A DNA stretch of 11,747 nucleotides, from contig CBDVAP010000093.1 of NCBI GenBank assembly GCA_965372015.1, positions 1 to 11,747 on the forward strand. The letters are read 5' to 3'. The position numbers were made by a program, and so were the translations under genes. Position 1 is the stretch's first letter. The number at the start of each line of letters is the position of its first letter. Positions 1-6,901 of the stretch are shown here, one piece after another. Source of the DNA: JACZSB01 sp965372015. GTDB lineage: Bacteria; Fidelibacterota; Marinisomatia; SCGC-AAA003-L08; TS1B11. The notes beneath the pieces are model-generated. The model was not told the origin of the DNA, did no database searches, and worked only from the letters and a program-made list of their open reading frames with translations.

Positions 1-2
1 CG

Positions 3-755
3 AGAATTTTAGCGAGCCAGGAAGATCCGAGCTTCGAGCACGTTTACATAGACGCATTTGCTGGAAGTGGCATACATCTATCACGCACATCTGGAGAATT
101 TGTGCTTGGAAGCCCATTGAACGCCCTGCGCATTGAACCTCCCTTTCACGAGTATTACTTCATTGATATCGATGACGAAAAGGTAAATGCTTTACGGGAG
201 TTGATCGGACAGCAGAGCAATGTACACATCTATGGAGGAGACTGTAACAGCATTCTACTATCGGAAATATTCCCAAAGGTCAGATTTGGACAATACCGTA
301 GGGGGCTATGCTTCCTAGATCCCTACAAAATCAATGTAAAATGGGAGGTGGTGGTTGAAGCGGCCCGGATGCAAAGTGTTGAGCTGTTTATAAATTTTTC
401 AACTCACTATATCAACCGTACAATATTACGGCGAAGACGCAATGCGAATTCTGACAGTAAGCAAACTACTCTAATGAACCAGTTTTGGGGGGATGAATCT
501 TGGAAAGAAATTGCATATCGACAACAAGCAACTCTCTTCGGTGAGGAGGAACAAAAGATAACGAATTATGAATTAGCTATTGAGTACGGAAAGAGGCTCA
601 AGAAAATAGCTGGATTTGCTTTTGTCCCAGAGCCCGTGCCAATGAAAAATTCTAGTGGCTCAACGATATATTTCATATTTTTCGCCAGTCACAAACCAGT
701 TGCTGAAGAAATAGTGAGGGCAATTTTTAAAAAGTATCGCAGCAAGGGGTTCTAG
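3..755 (+). CDS. tcmP: Three-Cys-motif partner protein TcmP, 5'-truncated by the window edge
   Basis: The frame is open from base 3, so the gene begins outside the window; the internal GTG at 102 is not the start, because conserved sequence precedes it. About 250 residues are visible. They include IDAFAGSG (just after base 45), GSPLNAL, YYFIDIDDEKV, a GGDCNSIL segment, GLCFLDPY and a C-terminal YFIFFASHKPVAEEI. This combination is typical of TcmP, the family found beside Gp37/Gp68-type three-Cys-motif proteins. IDAFAGSG resembles the SAM-binding motif I of Rossmann methyltransferases, the following acidic segment motif II, and LDPY the (D/N)PP(Y/F) motif IV of amino-methyltransferases. A nucleic-acid or base methyltransferase role is therefore my inference, not established. 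It ends one base before the next gene, so the two are almost certainly co-translated. The gene is visibly AT-richer than everything from 3150 to 8160, consistent with lateral transfer. Confidence 0.85.
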   Translation, partial: RILASQEDPSFEHVYIDAFAGSGIHLSRTSGEFVLGSPLNALRIEPPFHEYYFIDIDDEKVNALRELIGQQSNVHIYGGDCNSILLSEIFPKVRFGQYRRGLCFLDPYKINVKWEVVVEAARMQSVELFINFSTHYINRTILRRRRNANSDSKQTTLMNQFWGDESWKEIAYRQQATLFGEEEQKITNYELAIEYGKRLKKIAGFAFVPEPVPMKNSSGSTIYFIFFASHKPVAEEIVRAIFKKYRSKGF

Positions 756-756
756 C

Positions 757-1506
757 TTGCCAAGCCAAACAAAGATTGAATGGACCGAGACCACCTGGAA
801 CCCGGTCACCGGCTGTGACAAGCTCAGCCCAGGTTGTATGAACTGCTACGCCGAACGAATGGCCAGGCGGCTCAAAGCCATGGGTAACCCCCGTTATCGC
901 AACGGATTCCAGATTACTTTGCACCATGACCTGGTCGATCTGCCCATGCAGTGGTCCAAGCCACGGAAGATTTTCGTCAATTCCATGAGCGACCTGTTTC
1001 ATGAGGCGGTGCCCCTGGACTTTATTCAGGCGGTATTCGATACCATGAACCGGGCTTCGCAACACAATTTTCAGGTCCTCACAAAACGCTCAGGGCGCTT
1101 ACGGGAAATCAGTGGTGAACTCACTTGGACCGATAATATCTGGATGGGCGTCTCAGTGGAGTTGGAGGATTATGAATTTCGGATCGATGACTTACACGCC
1201 ACGGAGGCTGCCGTCAAATTCCTCTCACTGGAACCGCTGCTAGGTTCTCTGAAAGCTGTATCGTTGTCTAACATTGACTGGGTAATCGTCGGGGGGGAAT
1301 CCGGCCCGGGTGCCAGGTCAATGGAGAAGGCTTGGGTTCGGGAGATTCGCGATAAATGTGATGATCAAGCTATACCCTTCTTTTTCAAACAATGGGGCGG
1401 CTTCAATAAAAAGAAAAATGGCCGGATGCTGGATGATAAAATCCACGATGACTTTCCTCTCGCTCCGGTGATTAGTCTTCCCTCTACCGAGTTATCTTCG
1501 TTCTGA
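757..1506 (+). CDS. Phage Gp37/Gp68 family (DUF5131) three-Cys-motif protein
   Basis: The protein has 249 residues and a TTG start preceded by AAGGGG about eight bases upstream, inside the end of the tcmP gene. The N-terminus reads IEWTETTWNPVTGC and continues to LSPGCMNCYAERMARRL, giving C20-x6-C27-x2-C30. This is the defining cluster of the Gp37/Gp68 (DUF5131) family and is thought to resemble a radical-SAM-type iron-sulfur site. Further family hallmarks are the KIFVNSMSDLFHEAVP segment, FQVLTKRSGRL, WMGVSVE, FLSLEPLLG, WVIVGGESGPGARSM and FFFKQWGG. Length matches the family, and the gene looks complete. Substrate and reaction are unknown. It pairs with the upstream TcmP gene (one-base gap, coupled translation), an association seen across bacteria, phages and mobile elements. 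Family assignment is confident; radical-SAM chemistry is inferred. Confidence 0.92.
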   Translation: MPSQTKIEWTETTWNPVTGCDKLSPGCMNCYAERMARRLKAMGNPRYRNGFQITLHHDLVDLPMQWSKPRKIFVNSMSDLFHEAVPLDFIQAVFDTMNRASQHNFQVLTKRSGRLREISGELTWTDNIWMGVSVELEDYEFRIDDLHATEAAVKFLSLEPLLGSLKAVSLSNIDWVIVGGESGPGARSMEKAWVREIRDKCDDQAIPFFFKQWGGFNKKKNGRMLDDKIHDDFPLAPVISLPSTELSSF

Positions 1507-1591
1507 TTTATTCAGTCCTTTTTGATCACATAAAACATGGTTGTCGATTTGAATGCCAGATGAGCAACACCAGGCAACAACTCACCGAAGT

Positions 1592-2782
1592 TCAATCCAC
1601 CCGCAGTAGTTGAGTCTTGGCCTTCGGCATTTCCTGGATCAATTTGAAGAATTCTGTCTCCGTGATTTGTCTGGGCCACTCCAGATTAATACTCAGGATC
1701 AATTCATGATCCCCGGATTTCCTAGGTTCTCGCAAAGCGCCTAAGCTAATCAAATTAAGCAAGTCACGTACCAGGGCACTCCCCGGCGTCTTCAGTTTCG
1801 TATAGAGGATTTGAGTTGTTACACGCAACTCTGTAACGCTCATATCGGCATCCAGGAGAATCTTAAGGATCTCGATCTGCCGCTTGGCGATGACTCGCTT
1901 TCGGGAGGACACTAGCCTATTGAACAGATCGTACATCACATCCCGGAATAACGCCTTCGAAACATTGGTCTTTATTTCATCCAATAACCGCTGGCATTGC
2001 AGGGCAATCCCTTTAAGGCCGAATATGAGGAACGGTGTTAAATCGTGTCCGTTGGCCCGGACTTGTGACAGCATACTCAAGTAGCCGTTTTTTTCCTCGT
2101 AGTAGTAATTGGACATAGCGATGAACAACGAATCCCGCAGACCAGCCCGTTGCAGTATTAGTGCTTCCATTGCTCGAGCTGTCCGCCCGTTGCCATCTAA
2201 AAAGGGATGCATGGCAGCCAGGTGATAATGCAATGCCAGCGCCTGGATCAGGTGATCATGATTGGGGAACCCTGACTGTATATTCTCCATCAGCTTTTCG
2301 AAGGCCGAGGCACACTGCGGTCCACCATCAACCCCCCTATGGCGCGGCGTCCCAAAGCTTACGTTCTGATCAGCTGCTCGTAATTTCCCCGGCGGGCAAT
2401 GATCGTCGTCGGCATTGACGACTATCAGCCGGTGGATTTGATAAATCAATTCTTCATCAATCTGGCGATCATCAGGTAATTTGGCGATCCACTGATAGGC
2501 CGTTTTGCAAGCAGCCGCCTGGCGCTGAGAGCGAGTTCTCAGCTGTTCCGGAGATTCTTTTAAGGCTTCATCCAATTCCTTCTCAGTGAAGTCAGCTCCT
2601 TCGATGCGTGATGTTCCCGCTATCTCACGCTTTAATTGTACTATCTGCAGCTTCTCGACCCAACTGCGTTGATAAGGCATGGCAATCAGCGACTTGACCG
2701 CAGCCTTTGCCTCAATCAGGTCATTGACGACGGCTAAAGGGTCATACTCGATCCAATTGGTCGGCAGGACATATTTTATCAT
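1592..2782 (-). CDS. fic: Fic family AMP-transferase with N-terminal inhibitory helix (class II)
   Basis: The protein has 396 residues and an ATG start; only a weak GAGAG lies upstream as a possible ribosome site. The catalytic loop HPFLDGNGRTAR (residues 192-203) matches HPFx(D/E)GNGRxxR completely, with His192 as general base and Asp196 for Mg-ATP. TSRIEG (57-62) matches the (S/T)xxxE(G/N) inhibitory motif placed N-terminal to the Fic core, so Glu61 should block productive ATP binding until relieved. The flap region lies around 138-155. Residues about 300-370 form a winged-helix-like tail, common in this architecture. The expected activity is AMPylation of a protein hydroxyl, target unknown. 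It is convergent to the TcmP/DUF5131 pair with an 85-base gap and is transcribed from the AT-rich region to its right. Fic proteins often sit in accessory islands, which fits the setting. Confidence 0.93.
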   Translation of the reverse strand: MIKYVLPTNWIEYDPLAVVNDLIEAKAAVKSLIAMPYQRSWVEKLQIVQLKREIAGTSRIEGADFTEKELDEALKESPEQLRTRSQRQAAACKTAYQWIAKLPDDRQIDEELIYQIHRLIVVNADDDHCPPGKLRAADQNVSFGTPRHRGVDGGPQCASAFEKLMENIQSGFPNHDHLIQALALHYHLAAMHPFLDGNGRTARAMEALILQRAGLRDSLFIAMSNYYYEEKNGYLSMLSQVRANGHDLTPFLIFGLKGIALQCQRLLDEIKTNVSKALFRDVMYDLFNRLVSSRKRVIAKRQIEILKILLDADMSVTELRVTTQILYTKLKTPGSALVRDLLNLISLGALREPRKSGDHELILSINLEWPRQITETEFFKLIQEMPKAKTQLLRVD

Positions 2783-3154
2783 TGTGTTGGGGCTCTCATT
2801 TGATCGTCAGCGAGGTCGGGAACAGCGCGCCTAGCCGGTGTCTTTCGACATTCAATTTTAGTCTATTTTCGGCTCATTTTCAACTCATTTTATGTTTATA
2901 CTTGTTTCATATTCATATTGCATTTATCATTATATGTTATTATTGCAGTGTTTACAGAGTTTTCACTATTATTGATTTTATGTTCATATCATATTCATAA
3001 TCGTTTTGTTCTCCATTAATATTCCAGATCAACCACCTCGGTCTACTAATCCCTGCTTGTTCGGTGTCTTGATGGTTCACCTCCTGCCCTCGTCTCCAGT
3101 TCCACGTTCCATTCCGGTCTTTGTCTTTTGTGGTTCTTGTTTTAACATAGTGCC
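2783..3154. other. AT-rich intergenic region with short direct repeats
   Basis: This 372-base stretch separates the divergent fic and acyP genes and holds no convincing gene. Bases about 2850-3010 are very AT-rich. CTCATTTT occurs at 2873-2880 and 2884-2891 (11-bp period), and CATATTCATA at 2908-2917 and 2990-2999. On the - strand a TATAAT hexamer lies in the AT-rich part and could serve fic, but its -35 is poor. Bases 3010-3154 show no clear hairpin or terminator. Confidence 0.6.
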
Positions 3155-3427
3155 ATGAAACGCCTGCACCTAATCGTCTCTGGCCGGGTCCAGGGGGTGG
3201 GCTTCCGCTGGGCCGCCCAGAAAGCCGCCCGGCAGCTGGGTGTTAACGGCTACGTCCGCAACCTGCCCAACGGCGATGTGGAGATCGTGGCCGAAGGTGA
3301 CGAAACCGCAGTGGACCGCATGATCGCCTGGGCTCGTAAAGGTCCTTCCTGGTCCCGGGTCGATAATCTCCAGTTGGATGACCTGCCCGGCCCCCCCGAA
3401 CATGCCGAATTTGGTGTCCGGTATTAG
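3155..3427 (+). CDS. acyP: Acylphosphatase
   Basis: This is a small cytosolic enzyme that hydrolyses acyl-phosphates to carboxylate and phosphate. The 90-residue length is exactly that of the family. The signature VSGRVQGVGFR (8-18) forms the phosphate-binding loop with catalytic Arg18. GYVRNLPNGDVEIVAEG (32-48) carries the catalytic Asn36 and the second signature. The C-terminus ends in FGVRY, as in typical family members. The start is the ATG that places the signature at the usual distance. There is no Shine-Dalgarno sequence in the 20 bases before it, and a weak TTGTCT-N16-TAACAT promoter-like pair lies just upstream, so a very short or leaderless message is possible. It stands alone: divergent from fic and 225 bases before the next gene. 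Confidence 0.95.
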   Translation: MKRLHLIVSGRVQGVGFRWAAQKAARQLGVNGYVRNLPNGDVEIVAEGDETAVDRMIAWARKGPSWSRVDNLQLDDLPGPPEHAEFGVRY

Positions 3428-3586
3428 CGGCGGCCGGCGCCACTGGTTCCCATACCCTCCCACCGACAATCTATTTCACCGTCGGGTCTTTGGCGGCGGG
3501 ACTGCCAGTGATTGCTTGCCTACCCTGGTGCGGTGACCGTCTCCTGCCCACCTGGTCATTTGCAGATTATGGTCGGCAACCCTTAC

Positions 3587-3614
3587 TTGGTACCATAAAT
3601 TCAGTGGTTATGAT
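3587..3614 (+). promoter_or_regulatory. Predicted sigma70-type promoter for the CheX/response-regulator pair
   Basis: TTGGTA at 3587-3592 and TATGAT at 3609-3614 match the -35 and -10 consensus at 4/6 and 5/6 positions, with a 16-base spacer. Transcription would start near 3621, about 30 bases before the GTG start of the CheX-like gene. This is a prediction from motif match and position only. Confidence 0.35.
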
Positions 3615-3652
3615 ACTCCCCTTTTCACCTGCTAAGCCAATAAGGCCTTGAG

Positions 3653-4144
3653 GTGAACGCCCGTTCTCGCTCGGCCATGACTTTGCGCAACCTGGTCCGG
3701 TTGTTCATGCAACGGACCGCCGATTTCGTGCTGGAGGACCTGGAACTCACCAATCGCCTTAAACCGGTGGGACAGATTGCCCCCGTTGATGAGGTAGCTC
3801 TCAAGGAGGTGGTGGCGATGGTTAAGCTGACCGGGCAGCTGGAGGGAACCGTCATCCTGAGTTTCGACGATTCCCTGGCCAAAAAGATAGTTCGAGGCTA
3901 CCTGCCGGACGGCACTCCCGAGGAAAAGGTGGAAGACTACTTCTACGACACAATCCGTGAAGTGGCTAACGTGATCGTGGCAAACAGCATCGAAAAATTT
4001 CCCCCGGGCTACGATCAAATCACCATCGAAGCGCCCAAGGCCTGGCGGAATCAGAATGTGCGATTGCGCAACCGGGGGACCGATCTGTGGTCGGCAGAAG
4101 CAACCACGCCAATTGGAAATTTCAATATCAGCCTGCAGGTCTGA
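3653..4144 (+). CDS. CheX/CheC-type CheY-P phosphatase
   Basis: The protein has 163 residues from a GTG start, with AAGG nine bases upstream. An ATG at 3677 is the alternative start, giving 155 residues, but has no ribosome site. Residues 60-163 match the CheX fold: a GQLEGTVILSFDDSLAKKI strand-helix unit, then the active helix. The phosphatase signature [D/S]x3Ex2N...P is present as Asp99-x3-Glu103-x2-Asn106, with Pro128 following (x21 rather than the usual x22). Glu103 and Asn106 would contact the phospho-aspartate of a receiver domain. Only one such helix is present, as in CheX rather than the duplicated CheC. The next gene, 40 bases downstream, encodes a response regulator, the obvious substrate. 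No CheA kinase or chemoreceptor is in the window, so the pathway served is unknown. Confidence 0.82.
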   Translation: MNARSRSAMTLRNLVRLFMQRTADFVLEDLELTNRLKPVGQIAPVDEVALKEVVAMVKLTGQLEGTVILSFDDSLAKKIVRGYLPDGTPEEKVEDYFYDTIREVANVIVANSIEKFPPGYDQITIEAPKAWRNQNVRLRNRGTDLWSAEATTPIGNFNISLQV

Positions 4145-4184
4145 GGCTGGTCGCTGGCGAACCGACAAAGTTAGGAGAAGGGAG

Positions 4185-4856
4185 ATGGCAAAGGTACTGG
4201 TGGTAGATGATTCCCGCACCATGCGGCTGATTATGCGCAAGCTGCTGGGGGAACTGGGCCATGAGGTAGTGGCTGAAGCCGCCAACGGCCAGGAGGCGAT
4301 TGCCGCCTATGATACCCACAAGCCGGACCTGGTGACCATGGACATTACCATGCCGGTGATGGACGGCATCAGTGCCGTACGGATGATCGTGAAGCGACAC
4401 CCCGACGCTAAAATCATCATGGTCAGTGCCTACGGTCACGCCAAAATGGTCATGCAGGCCATTTCCATGGGTGCCAAGCATTTCCTGGTCAAGCCCATTA
4501 CTGCTGAGCGCGCCAGTAATGTCATTGCCGAGGTGTTGTCCGGCACCGACAGTTCCAGCGCCGATATTGATGCCCTCCATTCCGCCACCTTCGCCGTAGA
4601 GGAGCAGGACGAAAGTTTCGTGGTCAAGGTCCAGGCCGATCTTGATCTTGCGGGAGTTACCGCCTTCCAGCGGACCCTGGAGGACCTTAACGTCCTGGAG
4701 AATCCCAGGATCATTCTGCGGTTTCCCGATAAAGTCAGCTATCCCGGAACCATCATCGACCGCATTCAGGCCACCCTCAAGAAACTGCAACGCTCCGGCG
4801 CCAAAGTGTCCATCCAGACTGCTGACGTAGCTTTCAAGGCCCACCTACAGAAGTGA
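4185..4856 (+). CDS. Response regulator: CheY-like receiver with C-terminal STAS-like domain
   Basis: The ATG at 4185 is chosen because AGGAG sits seven bases upstream and the protein then starts MAKVLVVDDSRTMR, as CheY proteins do; the frame is open further left, but that part overlaps the CheX gene. The protein has 223 residues. The receiver domain covers 1-120 with all key residues: Asp8/Asp9 for metal, Asp53 as phosphate acceptor in VTMDITMP, Ser81 as switch residue and Lys103 in LVKP. After a Ser/Asp-rich linker (about 120-140), residues 143-223 look like a STAS fold: FVVKVQADLDLAGV, then RIILRFPDKVSYPGTIIDRI, then GAKVSIQ. The Asp-Ser usual in anti-sigma antagonists is absent (Tyr-Pro-Gly there), so classic phospho-serine switching is unlikely. 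It is probably co-transcribed with the CheX-like phosphatase. The STAS assignment is from pattern and less sure than the receiver. Confidence 0.88.
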   Translation: MAKVLVVDDSRTMRLIMRKLLGELGHEVVAEAANGQEAIAAYDTHKPDLVTMDITMPVMDGISAVRMIVKRHPDAKIIMVSAYGHAKMVMQAISMGAKHFLVKPITAERASNVIAEVLSGTDSSSADIDALHSATFAVEEQDESFVVKVQADLDLAGVTAFQRTLEDLNVLENPRIILRFPDKVSYPGTIIDRIQATLKKLQRSGAKVSIQTADVAFKAHLQK

Positions 4857-4998
4857 GCGGGACGGCCCGGTGAATCGCCGCCACCGCCCTCCTAATCACC
4901 CCTTCTAACCACTGGTGTGCCACTGGCCACTCTTATTAAATTCAACTTCCCCAATTACCGGTAAAAACCATCTACGTACTCAGAGGGACAAAAGCGCT

Positions 4999-6582
4999 AT
5001 GACTGAAAACGCAACTATCGCTCCCACGACCGCCCTGGACCGGAAAATAGACGCCCTCCTGGACGAGGCGGACCGCATGTTCATCGCCACCTCAGTGGAT
5101 GGCAACAGCTCCGGGGCCTCGGTTTTCTTCGCCCGCGACGGGCAGGACCTGGTTTTTTTCACCTTCCATCCCACCCGCAAGGCCGAGCAGATCCGCGCCA
5201 ATCCCCGGGTGCAGGTCGTCGTCTGGCCTGAGGGGCAGGAGGGCATCCGCGAATTGCAGATCGACGCGCGATGCACTATCATCACCGACCCCCATGAGCA
5301 ACAAAAGGCCCGGGAGCTGGTGCTGCAAGCCACCACCGCCTTCCAGGAGTTCATGGACGATCAGTTCCTGGTAAAGAACAAAGTGGTGGGCTATTACCGG
5401 GTGAAACCCACGGTCATTAAACATGTTGATTTTTTCGCCGAGGAGAAATTCGAGTGGCGCGAGTACCCCGAGAACCAGGTAGGTGCCGGGTGGGACTTCC
5501 TGGGCTCCCTGGGCCGCCGCCTGTTGCTGTGGCTCCGGGCAGTGCGGGCGCCCTTCATGACAGCGTCCATCGTACCGGTCCTGCTGGGGTCGGTCATTGC
5601 CTCGGGGCACCTGGCCGCCGCCGGGGTTTCGGATTTGTGGCATTGGCCCACTTTCTGGCTGGTATTCCTGGGCGCTATCCTGGCCCAGGCCGGCACCAAC
5701 CTGTCCAATGATTATTTTGATCATACCACCCGTAATGACGAGGTGAACAAGCTGTTCAGCCCCTTCAACGGTGGCAGCCGCATGATCCAGGCCGGGCTGA
5801 TGCCGCCCTGGAAGGTACTGTTGGCGGCACTGGTGAGCTTTCTGGGGGCCATCATCATCGGCCTGCGCCTGAACACCGCCATCACCGGGCAGCCCTTCGG
5901 CAACAGCCCCCTGCTATGGGCCGGTGTGATCGGTACCGCCCTGGGCCTGTTCTACACCATGGCCCCAGTGAAACTAGGCTACCGTGGACTGGGCGAAATC
6001 ACTATCGCCCTGGGATTCGGACCGGTGATCATCCTGGGCACCCACTTTGTCCTCACCGCTCCCCTGACCGCCGCCGGGGCACCCTGGGCCTGGCAGTCGC
6101 CACTGCTGGCCTCGATACCGGTGGCCGTGCTGATCATGCTCGTGGTCTGGATAAACCAGTTCCAGGATCTGGCCGCTGATGAACAGGTAGGCAAAAATAC
6201 TTGGGTGGTGCGGTTGGCCGGCAAGGCTTATGCACAAGGTAGCAGCGGCCCGCAAGTGATCCGCTACGAGCGACCCTTCAAGTATTACACCGCCTTCAAC
6301 ATTTTCAGCTTCGCCTTTATCGCCGCCATCGGCCTCCTGGGGTTGGTGAAACCCTCCCTGGGCACACCCTTTGTCCTGATCTCACTGTTACCGGCAGTGC
6401 TGGTTTACTACGCTGTGCGCTGGGGTCGGGAGTGGATGGAGGCCTGGAACCAGCCGGAGGCCGACCGCACTAAATTGCCCTACGAACTGCTCAAGGTGAA
6501 CGTCTCGACTATCGGGGTACACCTTATGACCGGCCTGTTACTGGTGCTGGGCTACTGGCTGGACACTGCCCTCCGAGGGTAG
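4999..6582 (+). CDS. Fusion: pyridoxamine-5'-phosphate-oxidase-like flavin domain + UbiA/MenA-like prenyltransferase
   Basis: The ATG at 4999 gives 527 residues and has AGAGGG upstream. The frame is open back to 4915, but that stretch has no family similarity. Residues 12-150 are a split-barrel flavin- or cofactor-binding domain of the pyridoxamine oxidase superfamily (IDALLDEADRMFIATSVDG, then LVFFTFHPTRKAEQI and VQVVVW). Residues about 180-527 are a multi-pass UbiA prenyltransferase. The first aspartate motif is NLSNDYFD (234-241). The second is NQFQDLAADEQ (386-396), followed by GKNTWVVRLAG. GYRGLGEITIALGFGPVIILGTHF is MenA-like, so the likely job is membrane prenylation of dihydroxynaphthoate, or of a futalosine-pathway equivalent, for menaquinone. 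The flavin domain could reduce or protect a quinone intermediate; that is inference. It stands alone, 142 bases after the regulator gene, with no other quinone genes nearby. Confidence 0.9.
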   Translation: MTENATIAPTTALDRKIDALLDEADRMFIATSVDGNSSGASVFFARDGQDLVFFTFHPTRKAEQIRANPRVQVVVWPEGQEGIRELQIDARCTIITDPHEQQKARELVLQATTAFQEFMDDQFLVKNKVVGYYRVKPTVIKHVDFFAEEKFEWREYPENQVGAGWDFLGSLGRRLLLWLRAVRAPFMTASIVPVLLGSVIASGHLAAAGVSDLWHWPTFWLVFLGAILAQAGTNLSNDYFDHTTRNDEVNKLFSPFNGGSRMIQAGLMPPWKVLLAALVSFLGAIIIGLRLNTAITGQPFGNSPLLWAGVIGTALGLFYTMAPVKLGYRGLGEITIALGFGPVIILGTHFVLTAPLTAAGAPWAWQSPLLASIPVAVLIMLVVWINQFQDLAADEQVGKNTWVVRLAGKAYAQGSSGPQVIRYERPFKYYTAFNIFSFAFIAAIGLLGLVKPSLGTPFVLISLLPAVLVYYAVRWGREWMEAWNQPEADRTKLPYELLKVNVSTIGVHLMTGLLLVLGYWLDTALRG

Positions 6583-6617
6583 CCGTAGCATGGGGCCTCA
6601 CTTGAGGGCTGGTGTTG

Positions 6618-6626
6618 TGATATACT
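6618..6626 (+). promoter_or_regulatory. Extended -10 promoter candidate for hicBA
   Basis: TGaTATACT forms an extended -10 element (TGN plus a 5/6 match to TATAAT), 54 bases before the hicB start. No good -35 is present at 16-18 bases, which extended -10 promoters can tolerate. A short palindrome, CCTCACTTGAGG, lies just upstream (about 6596-6607) and could be an operator or the tail of the previous transcript. Confidence 0.4.
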
Positions 6627-6679
6627 CTCGGATCGGATTTTCATGCCAACCCAAATAAATTTACCATGAGGGTGTCTAA

Positions 6680-6901
6680 ATGACCCGGAAACTAACGGCC
6701 ATCATCGAACGGGAAGAAAACGGTTTTGTGGCCCTTTGTCCCGAGCTGGATATTGCCAGCCAGGGAGAAACGATTGAGCAGGCCCGCGACAATCTTCAGG
6801 AAGCGCTCGAGCTGTTTTTTGAAGCGGCATCTGCTGAGGAGATCAAGCAACGGCTGCACAGTGAAGTATATGTAACGCAGGTCGAAGTAGCCATTGGCTA
6901 A
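6680..6901 (+). CDS. hicB: HicB-family antitoxin (short, no DNA-binding tail)
   Basis: The protein has 73 residues; the ATG start has GAGGGTG about seven bases upstream. The sequence MTRKLTAIIEREENGFVALC, then PELDIASQGETIEQARDNLQEALELFFE, is the partial RNase H fold of HicB antitoxins, with the usual strand-strand-helix order and the PELDIASQG turn. It stops after this domain: there is no ribbon-helix-helix or helix-turn-helix extension, so autoregulation through its own DNA binding is not evident. It is upstream of hicA and overlaps it by eight bases, giving antitoxin-first translation coupling. The partner identity makes the assignment strong. Confidence 0.9.
   Translation: MTRKLTAIIEREENGFVALCPELDIASQGETIEQARDNLQEALELFFEAASAEEIKQRLHSEVYVTQVEVAIG

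Noticed and set aside
2782..3000. 72-residue + strand reading frame in the AT-rich spacer
   Set aside because: Low-complexity Phe/Ile/Tyr/Ser translation, no ribosome site, overlaps the fic start region; better explained as AT-rich spacer.
3466..3495. CCGAC...GTCGG hairpin as an acyP terminator
   Set aside because: Only five pairs with a loop of about 13 bases and no T-tract; too weak to call.
4056..4184. Upstream extension of the response regulator
   Set aside because: It overlaps the CheX-like gene in another frame and lacks similarity; the ATG at 4185 has a strong AGGAG and a typical CheY N-terminus.
3632..4285. Long - strand frame opposite the CheX-like gene
   Set aside because: Shadow of a GC-rich gene; no motifs, while the + strand frame has a complete phosphatase signature.
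4128..4844. 238-residue - strand frame opposite the response regulator
   Set aside because: Gly/His-rich shadow; the + strand encodes an unambiguous receiver domain.
5092..5724. - strand frame opposite the prenyltransferase fusion
   Set aside because: No recognisable motifs; the + strand product is a clear two-domain enzyme.
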